A DNA stretch of 64,000 nt from Epiperipatus broadwayi (lineage: Eukaryota > Onychophora > Udeonychophora > Euonychophora > Peripatidae), in NCBI GenBank assembly GCA_028023455.1, contig JAQFVV010012971.1, positions 64,001-128,000 of the forward strand, read 5' to 3'. The notes under the pieces are model-generated. The model saw only the letters and a program-made list of their open reading frames with translations, did no database searches and was not told where the DNA came from. The translations under genes were made by a program, and so were the position numbers. Shown here piece by piece: positions 24,949 through 36,994 of this stretch. Position 1 is the stretch's first letter. Every line of letters begins with the position of its first letter.

Positions 24949-25048
24949 ATGATCAATAGATGGCGTTTTACCAAAAACACCCACCAAGCGTTTTGTTTAC
25001 ATAAACGATCAAAGAGTCAGAATTAACTATCTCTTTCATTTTAGCCCA

Positions 25049-25095
25049 CCTTCAGATCAGCTGATTTCAAGCTGATTTGCTATCATCAGTGAAGG
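25049..25095 (-). ncRNA. Hammerhead ribozyme motif, unit 1 (core intact)
   Basis: On the minus strand: helix I strand CCUUCA, CUGAUGA, helix II/loop of 14 nt with AGC/GCU pairing, GAAA, short helix III, U16.1, C17, then UGAAGG closing helix I. All invariant core bases are present. Predicted cleavage is after the C complementary to 25055. Confidence 0.85.
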
Positions 25096-25450
25096 ACAGA
25101 GTCAAGAAACTAGATCTAAACACTGACTCCAAGGGTTTATGCACAAAGTTTCTATCAGTTTGCAAGCATGAAATTTTTCAGACTGATAAAGTCTTCAAAC
25201 TCAGCCAAACAAACTAGATAGCTATATGGGTCTGATTTCAGTTCAGTTTCTCCACATAATCAAAGCCTCTGCAATCTATATCATTGCAGTAACCTTTAAA
25301 GATAGAAAAACAAGTTTTAATCACATTAAAATCTGCTGTCGCTTGTATTTATGATCAATAGATGCCATTTTACCAAAAACACCAACCAAGCATTTTGTTT
25401 ACATAAACGATCAAAGAGTCAGAATTAACTATCTCTTTCATTTTAGCCCA

Positions 25451-25497
25451 CCTTCAGATCAGCTGATTTCAAGCTGATTTTCTATCATCAGTGAAGG
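25451..25497 (-). ncRNA. Hammerhead ribozyme motif, unit 2 (helix II weakened)
   Basis: Core CUGAUGA and GAAA and helix I CCUUCA/UGAAGG are intact. One substitution breaks a pair of the already short helix II. Confidence 0.8.
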
Positions 25498-25679
25498 ACA
25501 GAGCCAAGAAACTAGATCTAAACACTGACTCCAAGTGTTTATGCACAAAGTTTCTATCAGTTTGCAAGCATGAAATTTTTCAGACTGATAAAGTCTTCAA
25601 ACTCAGCCAAACAAGCTAGATAGAAACTTTGTGTATAAACACTTAAACTCAGGGTTTAGATCTAGTTTCTTGGCTCTGT

Positions 25680-25726
25680 CCTTCACTGATGATAGCAAAT
25701 CAGCTTGAAATCAGCTGATCTGAAGG
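25680..25726 (+). ncRNA. Hammerhead ribozyme motif, unit 3 (core intact)
   Basis: CCUUCA 25680-25685, CUGAUGA 25686-25692, GAAA 25707-25710, C17 at 25720, UGAAGG 25721-25726. Every core position is consensus. Helix III is AUC/GAU closing a four-base loop. Confidence 0.87.
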
Positions 25727-26048
25727 TGGGCTAAAATGAAAGAGATAGTTAATTCTGACTCTTTGATTGTTTATGTAAACAAAATGCTTGGTCGGTGTTT
25801 TTGGTAAAATGCCATCTAATGATCATAAATACAAGCGACAGCAGGTTTTAACATGATTAAAACTTGTTTTTGTTTTTCATAAATCTATGTGGAGAAACTG
25901 AACTGAGATCAGACCCATATAGCTACCTAGCTTGTTTGGCTGAGTTTGAAGACTTTATCGGTCTGAAAAATTTCATGCTTGCAAACTGATAGAAACTTTG
26001 TGCATAAACACTCGAAGTCAGTGTTTAGATCTAGTTTCTTTGCTCTGT

Positions 26049-26095
26049 CCTTCACTGATAATAGCAAATCAGCTTGAAATCAGCTGATCTGAAGG
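26049..26095 (+). ncRNA. Hammerhead motif, unit 4 (G8 to A, inactive)
   Basis: Same layout, but the core reads CUGAUAA, so the catalytic G8 is lost. Helix I and GAAA are intact. Confidence 0.8.
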
Positions 26096-26463
26096 TGGGC
26101 TAAAATGAAAGAGATAGTTAATTCTGACTCTTTGATTGTTTATGTAAACAAAACGCTTGGTCGGTGTTTTTGGTAAAACGCCATCTATTGATCATAAATA
26201 CAAGTGACAGCAGTTTTTAACGTGATTAAAACTTGTTTTTGTTTTTCATAAATCTACCTTTAAAGGTTTCTGCAATGATATAGATAGCAGAGGCTTTGAC
26301 TATGCAGAGAAACTGAACTGAGATCAGACCCATATAGCTATCTAGCTTGTTTGGCTGAGTTTGAAGACTTTATCAGTGTGAAAAATGTAATGCTTGCAGA
26401 CTGATAGAAACTTTGTGCATAAACATTTGGAGTCAGTGTTTAGATCTAGTTTCTTGGCTCTGT

Positions 26464-26510
26464 TCTTCACTGATGATAGCAAATCAGCTTAAAATCAGTT
26501 GATCTGAAGA
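26464..26510 (+). ncRNA. Hammerhead motif, unit 5 (compensated helix I, G12 to A)
   Basis: Helix I is UCUUCA/UGAAGA, a two-sided change of one pair relative to the other units. CUGAUGA is intact, but GAAA reads AAAA, so catalytic G12 is lost. Confidence 0.8.
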
Positions 26511-26637
26511 TGGGCTAAAATGAAATAGATAGTTAATTCTGACTCTTTGATCGTTTATGTAAACAAAATGCTTGGTCGGTGTTTTTGGTAAAACGCCATC
26601 TATTGATCATAAATACAAGCGACAGCAGGTTTTAACG

Positions 26638-26840
26638 TGATTAAAACTTGTTTTTGTTTTTCATACATATATATAAATATTGCAATAGAAAGATATTTAG
26701 AACAGCGATCCCAAACAATTATTGACAAACTTAATTACACCTGATTAAAACTTGTTTTTGTTTTTCATACATATATATATATTACAATAGAAAGATATTT
26801 AGAACAGCGATCCCCAAACAATTATTGACAAACTTAATTA
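26638..26840. repeat. About 100-bp tandem duplication across array end
   Basis: The terminal CATA end of unit 5 plus about 70 bp of flank (with AAGATATTTAGAACAGCGATC) is present twice, at 26638-26737 and 26743-26840. It therefore arose after the array was in place. Confidence 0.85.
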
Positions 26841-27540
26841 AGCAAGTTTGTTAATGATTCATTTTTAAAAATGCTATATTACTAACATTAGAAGAATCTA
26901 AAATTTAACAAACTGTGTTTCAATTATTAAATATAAAAGAAGTAGAAAATAATTATTGACAGAATTAGTTGTAATGATTCTTATTATGATAATGTGAATA
27001 TGATTTTTATTATTCTAGAAAATCAAGCACCTGGTATAGCAGATTATTGATGCAGCAACTGTTTGGTTACCCTATCAGTTCGTTTTTATTCCTCTTATTA
27101 CAGGATTGTGAAAACAACTTATAATTTTACCTCATTTATTAAGGCTGCCTTCAAATTATTTGTATTTTAAAAAAAACGGTAACATAAGACAATAAACAGA
27201 TTAATTCTAACTAATTAATTTCTTCAAACAAAAATGCCATGTTATAAAAAAAAATTTTTTTTTAAGAATATCTTAATAAGAAACATGTTGAACTACATTG
27301 CTAATTTATACAAAAAAATAAACAAAATATAACTACTTTTAATAGTTTTTCTAACCACTAAAATTTTGTAGAGGATATCTACTTTAGAACTGTCCTTTCT
27401 TGGTGATTAAAGCAGGCAAACAAATTATTATATCCATCTTTGCATGTGAATTTTAATTACTATTAAAATAATCCTCTATAATGTTCAATAACAAAAAATT
27501 AGTAAATATTTTTTTATGAATTCTATAATGTAGAAGTGCT
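26841..27540. other. AT-rich, nothing recognised
   Basis: No gene or repeat structure was seen. Confidence 0.4.
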
Positions 27541-28750
27541 AAACAATGTATAGCTTAGCTTCCCTGTGGTGTTTTCTGAAATGGCAATGAGGAAATCAAT
27601 TCAGCCGTCCATTCTGTATAAAACCAGAAGGTTGGTCAGTGCCCTGTCCATGATTTCTTTGTCACTCCCTGGTAAGGCATCATTACTCAATATGATGGTC
27701 TTTCCATGTATTAACTACTACCTCCCAATTATCAAGCTGACCAAGTCCTTTCAAAATGCTATCAATTCGATTTGCACCAAACTGCTTTGAAAGAACAAAT
27801 GTGTAGCCATCAGTTTGTCCAAGGTACAAAGATCTCAGGAACTGAAATGGGTTGGTCTTCATTCAGTAAACACATTCTATGCACAAAGAGCACTAGTTAC
27901 ACTGAGGGAAATACACCTCAAAATGGCTGGGAATCAAATAGCCTTCACTTTTAAAGCCATTGACACCCTACTCCTGTTTCCAAGCAAATGGATCACTAAC
28001 CACCTCAAAAATCAGATAAACAGCTGTTTTCCCATTAGTAATCAAATGTTGGAAACTAAAATCACCTATTGGGATGTTTATAAATGCATCCATCCTACAC
28101 AAGATAATCTATGGACACAACTAGACATTTCCAACAATCTAATCATCAAGAGATCCAGATATTAGATCTTCAAACCCAAATATATTGATTTTATATTAAA
28201 ATACAACCAACCTCTCTACCCACAAATCATTTTTAGTGACACAGAGAGGCTTCCAGTGGCTAGACATTCAATGTAGTTTCTGCAGATTTCAAGAGAAAAC
28301 ATTACAACACTTCTTCTATTTTTGTTTTTATATGGGTCAGCTATGGGTCATGATAGTGTCAAATGTACCACCAAAAAGTAGGAATGTTCTTTCACTAAAG
28401 AAAGCATTTAAGACTGTCATCTTTTGCAGACATTAGGATGTGGTCTTCATTCTCTTAGCAGTGTGGCTCATGAGATGCCATCTAGTCTTCAAGCAGTCCA
28501 ACCTCAATCCTTAGATAATTTACAGAAATACTAAGGGAAGAATGAAAATTAGAGACTGTCTTCTGATGCCCAAAAGATTGCATGAAGATACCTGGGCACA
28601 TCATCTCCTTCCAAACAATGGGATAACACCTCAGAGATTAATTGTACCAATGCAAAATTTTTAAGATCATGATGTCGCCTCTTATTTCTTAATATAAAAA
28701 AAAAACAATGTATGGCTAGGAATATGGTGTATGACAAAAAAACATCATTT
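27541..28750 (+). pseudogene. Non-LTR retrotransposon C-terminus with zf-RVT knuckle
   Basis: Translated pieces in shifting frames follow the RT connection region of a LINE: 27566-27790 with RRLVSALSMISLSLPGKASLLNMMVFP, 27815-28165, then 28236-28436. The last has C-x2-C-x8-H-x4-C (CSFCRFQEKTLQHFFYFC) followed by GQLW, the zf-RVT signature. A tail segment, GRMKIRDCLLMPKRLHEDTW, follows near 28530. The RT catalytic domain upstream is absent (5' truncated), and stops and frameshifts abound. The clade is uncertain. Confidence 0.75.
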
Positions 28751-29555
28751 AGAATTTTCTCAATGACTGAAAGAAATTAATGACTAGTGAAAATTAAAGA
28801 TAAAGTCTATCAACCAGAATTGTTTTTGACAATCGTAATGTTATACTATTCTCTTGATTCAAACATTACTGTGACAGACATATTGCAATCATTAGTATTT
28901 GAACAATTTGGATAATGAAGATAATTTTAGTATACAAAGATTCCAAACAACATTATTATATTTCAAGTAGATAATAATCAAATTTATATTGCCTGTGCAA
29001 TAAAATACTAACAGGAAAGCAAGAACGATGCTATATATTATCCAGAGCATCATATATTATGCGATTTAAATATAAAAAGTCTAGCATTATTGAACAATAA
29101 ATCATATATGATTCGCTACTATTTTAAAAATAATTTGAGGTTATTTTTATTAGAAAGCCCTAATAAGACAGTATTCGAACTCATATTCTCTAATTCTATT
29201 TTATGTAAGATATGAGATTTTTCAGAAAATGATGCCTATACTATGCTAATAATTTTTCAGTTACACTATTGGAAACTATGAGGAAAAAAGATTTGATCAG
29301 CCTATGCTAAAAGCTCAATGCAACACAGTGAACTCATTTATTAGATGAATAACAATAATGGAATTACTGTCAAACATGACAAATAAATTTTATGTCTACA
29401 AGAGGGACTCAATTTGTATCATAGTTCCAAAGTAAAATATTTTTCACTGGTAGTTCTAATTATAAATGAAGATTGTAGTAGACAAGTTGAATGAAAGATG
29501 ACGGGCATCACTGTTTATGCATTCAAATATCCATATACATACATACATGTATAAG
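28751..29555. other. AT-rich, nothing recognised
   Basis: No gene or repeat structure was seen. Confidence 0.4.
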
Positions 29556-29559
29556 GATT

Positions 29560-29647
29560 GGATAAAATAAATGAAATAATAATATATAACAACAGATAGA
29601 TATGGATAAAATAAATGAAATAATAATATATAACAACAGATAGATAT
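29560..29647. repeat. Perfect 44-bp tandem duplication
   Basis: Two identical copies, 29560-29603 and 29604-29647, starting GGATAAAATAAATGAAATAA. Identity implies a recent duplication. Confidence 0.95.
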
Positions 29648-30285
29648 TTTACAAATAGAACGCAACAAGATAATTAACAGTATGCAACATAAAATTGATA
29701 GCAGATTCTATGAATAATAAATAAACTTTTCTAATTTAAAAAAGTATCAAAATGATTATATCTGATAAGCTGGAGAACTGTGTCCACAACTGGAACCCAG
29801 GTTTAAGAGCAACGACTGCATTTACTAAAGATAGAATTAGCCTTTTATAGTTATTTGAAGTCAGAATGGTCACTTAATTCAATAAAATTATAAATATTAT
29901 ATTTTAAAAACAAAAACAAAACACTGCATAATCCATTTATAGGACAGCAAAATTTTAATAAGAAAAAGACTGGCCTCATATCAATGAATCACTGAAAATA
30001 TGTAATGTGTGCAACTTTGTCAACTACTGAAAGAATTTAAGTCTGAAATTACCACCAGAAGTTTATCAATTATGAAATTTGGTGGTGAGTATATCATGAT
30101 GCAAATTAAAATATTATTATCCCAAAACACTTGCTTTTTGGGGTTTTCAGATTGATAACTTTATGATTTTCAAAAAATAAGTACAGTGATAAAAAAAGAA
30201 AATGCTTAAAAATAAAATAAAATTTATATTTAGCGCTCACGTTTTCTTGACATAAAAGTTCTTAATACATATTCACATATCTTAA

Positions 30286-30770
30286 AATCTAGTCAACACT
30301 TAGACAATCTCAATAACAATGAACAATTTCAAAATGTTGCTAAGGCAATCTCCATTTTAATAATAGAGGTGGAATTTCACCTTTATTAATAGTCCAATAT
30401 ATTTATATAGACCCTATTGATTTCAACTTGACCACAGAAATTGAAATTATTGATATAAAGAAGTTTAAAAAAACCTCTTTAAACAGATAAATATAATCTA
30501 TTCTGAATGCAGACTAATAAATTGTCAATTATAACATTACAAACTGCAATTATAATTCTCAAATTTCACCCAAAGTATTACTTAAATAATAAGTGTAATA
30601 ATGCTCAAGGCTAAAATGGTTTGAAAGTAATCATTAAATAATAAGTGTAATAATGCTCAAGGCTAAAAGGGTTTGAAAGTAATCATTAAAACCTAGTCAA
30701 CACTTAGACAATCCCAATATCAATAACAATCAACATATTTCAAACTGCTGTCAAAGCAACCTCCTTTTTA
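30286..30770. repeat. Spaced direct repeat plus 53-bp tandem pair
   Basis: CTAGTCAACACTTAGACAAT with about 70 bp of following sequence occurs at 30289 and again at 30693. Between them, a 53-bp unit (TAATAAGTGTAATAATGCTC) is repeated in tandem at 30582-30687 with one or two differences. Confidence 0.85.
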
Positions 30771-31360
30771 ACAATACATATATATAGCTATTATTGCTAA
30801 ATGAGTAAGGTTATTTCAACTTTGAAGAAAGAAAAGTAAAAAAGCTGCTCTAGAAATGAGTTTCTTTTATACAAACCAATATGTAAAATATGCAAATACA
30901 TCCACATATAGGTTATGCTGTTCCATTTTTATATTTGTTTGACATTTTTCAATGCAGTTTTTTTGTTTTTTTTAGCTTTTGCTAAAATAATTCAACATCA
31001 TATCTAATTGTACTTCTATAATGTATTCTCTTCTCCGCCTATCTTCCTGATGAAAACAATTAAATTACATTTTCTAAAAATTTATTTGGGATAATTCTTA
31101 TAATGTGGATGATGATTATGTTTGTAATGAAAACGTGCTCAAATTCACCATAAAGCAATATTTTATATCTTCCAATTATCTATTCATTTTGCATGTTCAA
31201 TATAGTAAAAATATAGATTTCACAATAATAGATTCAATAGTATCTGATCCAACAATTTGAAAAACCTGTCGATTGATTTTATAATTTTGTCATTGTATTT
31301 TTTAAAATGTTAAGGAGCATCCTTAAGAGAAACAAATCCCATACAATAAATTAGATATTA

Positions 31361-31490
31361 TATATAGATAAAATAAGCTCTTAACAAGCTTTGACAATAT
31401 CCTCAACCCCAAACGGTTTCTGCTAGAAACGAGTCTGGGGTTGAGGATATTCTCAATGCTTGTTAAGAGCTTATTTTGGAGCTCTATATA
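31361..31490. repeat. Near-perfect long hairpin (about 52-bp arms)
   Basis: Left arm 31361-31412 and right arm 31436-31490 are reverse complements with two central mismatches and an eroded base. The 24-nt top itself folds (GTTTC-TGCTA-GAAAC). The flanks are TATATA. Likely a foldback MITE; could give an extended hairpin RNA if transcribed. Confidence 0.9.
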
Positions 31491-31789
31491 TAACATTTAT
31501 AAATACAAGTTTTATTAAATTAAGTCATGTGACATCTGACTTGATTTTTTATCATTTTAATAAATTAGATAAAACAATAGTTGCATATATAGTTAACTTA
31601 GTTGTAGTAGTTATTTCTCTGAAATAAAATATTCTTAAAAACATCAGCAGCACATTGGACTTTGTGTTAAACCTTAACTTCCTTTGCCAATTATAAAACT
31701 ATCATGGTATTTATAATTGACTTACATTCTCAAGTTGATCATCATCAAACTAAAATTTGCTGAGGATTTTTCTTTGTCGATGGCTGATA

Positions 31790-33720
31790 TCCTAAGAACT
31801 TAAGTATTTTCTAACATTACTTATTAAACCAGTCTTCAAGTGTTACATTCAAAATATTGAATACATCCCATAAATTTTCTTTTGAACTGGAAAAAAAATA
31901 GCACAATCATCAGAATCCAAGAAGTTCTTATATCCATTCTCATTAAAAATTCCATCATCAAACCTGTACTCCACCTTAATTTCCGTTTCATTAAATCACC
32001 CAAAAGACAATCGTCATAAAAATTAAAAACAATGTTGGAGCAAGTACCCATCCTTGTTTAATTAACACCAGTTTTTAAAAGCTTCAGATTTTCCACTTGT
32101 TGTAAATCACTTTCTCTCATTCCATCATGTAGATGTTGTATATTAGAAGAAATTTTGGTTACCAAACAACTAATATTAAACAATGTCATAAATCTGTTTG
32201 ATTAACGATGTCTAGACCATATCAATAAGAACAATATATAAATCACTCTTTTGGTTTTAACATATGTCTTTAGTTGCCTGGCAACAAAAACTATATTTAT
32301 AGAGCTTCGTTGATTCTCTAAAATCACCCCGAGTTTCTGGTGAACATTCCCCTGCAACTGAAATCAATCTATTCAAAAAAATTATTGAAATAACTCGTAC
32401 AGTCATGAATAATAATAATATTTCATGATAATTACTGCAATCTTGTCTATTTCTTTTATTTTTAAAAATGAGAACAATAAAAGCATTTTAAATATCAGAC
32501 GGCATAACTTCATGAGTTCATATATGCGAACAAATATCCCAATATTTTTAAAACTAACATACCACTACCATATACTAAAACTTCTCCAGATATTTTATCA
32601 GAACCTACAACTTTTCTATTTTTCAGAATACAATGAATTATTTGGAGTTTATTAAACTGGGTAACTTTACTTAAGCTAAATCAGTTGCTAAAGTGGGTAT
32701 CTTCTTTGAGTTTTAATCCACCAATCATTTTTAAGTTTTCTTGTCGGTCATTGCACTTTTGCCTCCAAATCTTTACAATTATTATGAAATTTTACATTAT
32801 GATGCCGTGCAGAAAATACCACGTTTTCTTTTAATCAAATCATTAATAATAAGATCGTTGTCAAAAAACAACAAAACAGACACTATTCTTTTTAATGAAT
32901 CCAAGAATATATTTATTCATAGCCATAACACAATCTTCAAGGGAATTTTACACTTGAGTAATATGATAAACCAATTAGCAGTTTCATGATAAATATTTTT
33001 ATATGTTGAACTAAAAAATAAACATCAATATTTTGTGATTACGATTGAAGTAAAATCCACATTTTGAGACATCTATCATGTTAATATTGGAAAATACTAA
33101 TCTATGATCTGCCTAAAAATCTGCTCTTGTAAATGCTCATGTAATATGAACTTCTTTTGTGATAAGACTCCTAATTATAATATAATTTATTAAATGTCAT
33201 TATTTTGAGCATAGATGCGTACATCTTTTTTTTTACAATGATTCTCCTGCTTAAAAAAAGTCTATGATAATTAATCCCTTCCAAATAAAATTTGGCCAAG
33301 TACTCGTGCATTAAAGTCTCCAAAAATATACAAATTGATCTGTTAATTGTATTTCTGTAAAAATACTATCTAAAAACAAATATAAGCTTCTTTGTCTGAA
33401 TCTAAGGTTACAACGTAATCATTAATAAAATGAAGACTAGTACCACTGTGCAAAATAAGTTTTAACACTATTAACTTTTTATCAATAGAATAAGGAATTC
33501 CAAGAATAGAAGATATTAAATCCAACACCATGCATTATTCCTACACTGACTGATCTTCCCTTCCAAAAACACAAACAATACCTAGCTTTTAATAAACCAG
33601 CATTCTATTCTGCAAGACGGCAGGAGCTTTTGATCAAGCACTGTTTACTTGTTATTCAGAGTTAATCTTCTCTTTAAAGATCATTACACTATCCATCATC
33701 TGTGGATCCTATTGGTAGCT
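31790..33720 (-). pseudogene. Antisense LINE with endonuclease and RT remnants
   Basis: On the minus strand, from about 33720 down: endonuclease pieces (WKGRSVSVGIMHGVGFNIF; a GDFNAR-V-like segment near 33290; and AFTRAD-x-ADHRLVF near 33110 with the catalytic DHR). RT pieces follow: FVARQLKTYVKTKRVIYILF near 32270, DIVNQTDLW near 32200, IQHLHDGM near 32120, then a GV(K)...LAPTLF-like block and SDDCAIFF near 31910, which stands where the YADD box should be. Frames shift often and stops are common. It is clearly distinct from the RTE copies. Confidence 0.75.
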
Positions 33721-34639
33721 TGAGCACATCATCTAAATTATTGATATAGTACTGCATAACATTAATTGAATAAAATTAATGTTGCTTAAACAAAGTTTAT
33801 TTAAAAATTAATCTCATTATTTCCAATATATTATTTGTTAAAATTTTTGCTTTTTCACAATTCATCAAAGCAATGCTATTTCCTATGTTTTGTTCACCTA
33901 CTATGCATTTTTTATATATTAAGCAAAAGCGTATCAATCTTTGTTCAGTGAAAAACGCTTTTTTTTTTTGGTTAATCTTTTTATAATATCACCTGACAAC
34001 TCATATAATGTTGCACAAATTGCAATGCTTGTACAGACAAGTTCTTATATTCTGGCATAAGACGCTTATACAAGTTTTTTCTGATTTTATCTGTTTTGAA
34101 GATAACTTTTTAGTATAAAATTGCAAACTTTTTGCTTTAATGCACAATGTAAAAACTGCCTTCATCTGTGAACCAATATATGTGTTACATATGTATTAGC
34201 ACAAAATTTTTAAGATGCTAGCATGTCTGGATTAGCAGTTACAACATAAAATGTGACAGTATATTTTGTATCTTGATAAATCATTTTCAATGATGTTTTC
34301 TGCTATTCATCTTGAAAACTATTTGCTAGCATTCTTTGCAACTCATGGTTTCCCTACTAAATTATTTCAAATTGTTTCAGTAACAGTTTTGCCCAATTTA
34401 AATTAAATTTAATGTCAACACATTATTTCCAACATAGGTTAAGATATGAAACACTCTGTCACATTATTGTTGTAACTAGTGATTCAAATAAGCTAGTGTC
34501 TTAAAAAATTTAAAAAGAATAGCTAAACTATATCACAATACAAACAATTTAGAGAAGGCCTTGAAGGTAGCTTGGAGAAAAAAACAGTCACTTGTCATTT
34601 TTAACCGATATAATAATTAATAACTGAAACACGCAGTCT
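33721..34639. other. AT-rich, nothing recognised
   Basis: No gene or repeat structure was seen. Confidence 0.4.
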
Positions 34640-34835
34640 TATTATATACCTGTGTCTAGGTATGTAATATATAGGGTATGAGCACAGACTTTCACACAAC
34701 CCACAACTTTCCACACTATCTCATAATATTGCTACACTTAAACACTTATGTCGAAAAGATAAATAATCACCAATATGTGTATTTCATGCTAAACCAGCAA
34801 TCATCAGTTGGTCCAGATTACCATCTCTACACATA
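34640..34835 (-). repeat. Dispersed short repeat, family D, copy 2
   Basis: The reverse complement aligns with 8060-8290 over most of its length, including GGTTTAGCATGAAATACA, ATTGGTGATTATTTAT and GAGATAGTGT. Confidence 0.7.
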
Positions 34836-36990
34836 TAGGCTATAAATGCTCAGATATATATTAAGATAGCCAATCCTCGTACTTTAATGAACAGGTTTCA
34901 ATCTAATCCACACTCCAACTCTTCAACCGTCCATCCAATTGAAAATCTGATGGAATGCTCAAAGATAATTGTAAAATTAGAAGGATTGCAGTATGAAAAC
35001 AATGCCGAACTAATGATTAAAGAAAAACTTTCTACTAATAAACTTAAACCTATTCTTAATAGAAATTATATTTAATTAGGAGTGATTTGATGTTGCACTG
35101 AAATATATTTTGGTTCGAATTAACAATTATCTTTTTAGGATAAAAATAATTCCACAAAATTTAAGTAAAATTACATTCAAAAATAAGATAACGGGTGCTA
35201 TAAAAATAAATTCTATAAAATCTAGTCATTTTTTGTGAAATAATATATTAAATGTGAGGATTGTAAACAGAAAATAATAGCATAATTTCTTTTGAGATTT
35301 TTTTTTCTTCTAAATTTAAGTTTTGAAAAATCTATATATTTATTTGTATATTTTGTGTTTCCGATATATACGTTTTTATGCGATTTCATTTTGTTTAGAA
35401 TGTTGTTTTTTTTTATGTTTCAGACAAATATTAGAAATATTTTTGTACTTTGTATCTTGACAAATATTAAAATAAATAATCAAAATACCACTATGTGGAT
35501 CTAATATGTCTAAATATTTGTTTATTAAGTTCAGTCAAAATTTGAGAATACATAAACAGTAGTCACATAGTATAGAGCAATGCACTTTTTTCATTAAAAA
35601 AAGTCTTTATTCATTACAATCTGAATATTGTTTCTAGCCATAATTGCTATCCTAAAAATGGTCAGATATTAATGTTATCGAAACTGAAGATTTCAGAATA
35701 ATGCTCTTATACTTGCATTATGTCAGTTTAATCATATTTTTGCATGCTTAGATAAAACTGTCATCTTTCACTATGATAATTTCCTAGTTCACGTCTCACA
35801 ATACATAATCAAATAGAGAAATTAAAAACATATGGATGATTTTACATATTTTTCACTGTCTTCTCAATCATCTCGTGTCTTCGGGCATTCTTTTTTTTTA
35901 TAAAAAAAAAAAAAAACTTTATTAAACACACACACACACACACAACAGTTATTCAATAAACAACAAAAGGAATAAATTATTGAAATAATTCCTACAGGAT
36001 GATAGAAATGAATTAAAATATTTTTTATACAAATTAATAATATGAAAAAGATAAAAGATATATAAAAGTAAGATTGTTAAATATAATTTAAAAATATCAA
36101 CAAATTTAAATTATATTTAAATTATTGTCTGTATATTACAGTGATGTTGGAAGAGAGGTCAGCGTCCAAGTGCTACTATAATATCAATAGGAACCAAGTT
36201 TTGATCTCTAGTTTTAATTTTTAACAACTTGTTGATAAAAATGGATTTAAGTTTTGAGGTGTAGGGTTAAAAATAAAATGACATCTCAGAAACTAAGTGG
36301 TAAATAGGATGAATACTATTAATCTTATATTAGAAAATAGATATCTTTGAATATTTTTAATAAAGATTGCTAATGTGGAAAATTAGTTTCATACAATAGA
36401 TGCTATAAGCTGGTGATATGTACATAAGGCAATGAAGTGATAGGCAAGATGTTCAAATGTTTTTTTTCTTTCCTCATACATAAAGAGCATGTTGCATCAA
36501 TATTTGTAGAAGTCACTCTTCTAGCCATACGACTTTGGTTGGTATCCTCTAAGCTTTTCTCAAAGAGAAAACACTGTTCAAATGTTACAAAATATAATAC
36601 TTTGAAGAATCCAGTTTTGGATACAAAATCTAGACATCATAGGCATTCCAGTTATTTTGTCAAACCTCTAAATATACATACATTTACACACACACCCATT
36701 TGCATATATAATATAACTTTAAGAAGAAAAAAACGGAAAATCTTATAAAAATTATTAGTAATTTAACAGAATGCTGGTATTAAAATAAAACCTTTAATGA
36801 AGTAATCTATGACAGAATGATGAATCAACAGAAGCAGAATAATTAAAGCCACTGAAAATGATCAGTAATAAATTAATCTTTTCTTTCTAAAGCGAATTAT
36901 AAATTAAGCTTGGAGTGCTGAGGAAAGTGCGTTCACTAGCGCGCATGTGCAGTGACAAGAAGGGAGAAGAATGATCTACACACTAGTTAC
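34836..36990. other. AT-rich, no gene recognised; short (AC)n near 35930
   Basis: It contains a poly(T)/poly(A) foldback near 35890-35915 and a short (CA)n run. The ORF 36437-36748 lacks any recognisable domain. Confidence 0.4.
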
Positions 36991-36994
36991 TTAC

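Larger units (their letters stand above)
24949..26668. mobile_element. Retrozyme-like array, about 0.4-kb units (+,+,-,-,-)
   Basis: Five copies of one unit: units 1 (24949-25349) and 2 (25350-25622, truncated) in one orientation, then units 3 (25623-25886, truncated), 4 (25887-26255) and 5 (26256-26668) inverted. Repeat-to-repeat spacing is about 402, 369 and 415 bp. (TA)n flanks both ends. Each unit carries a hammerhead motif. The ribozyme sense strand is minus for units 1-2 and plus for units 3-5. There is no ORF. The architecture matches animal retrozymes (tandem hammerhead-bearing non-autonomous retroelements). The central inversion makes it a long foldback. Confidence 0.8.

Noticed and set aside
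24949-26668. CRISPR array
   Set aside because: The genome is eukaryotic, the units are about 400 bp, and there are no short repeat-spacer units.
29456-29668. 70-codon minus-strand ORF with repeated segment
   Set aside because: It is simply a translation of the 44-bp tandem duplication.
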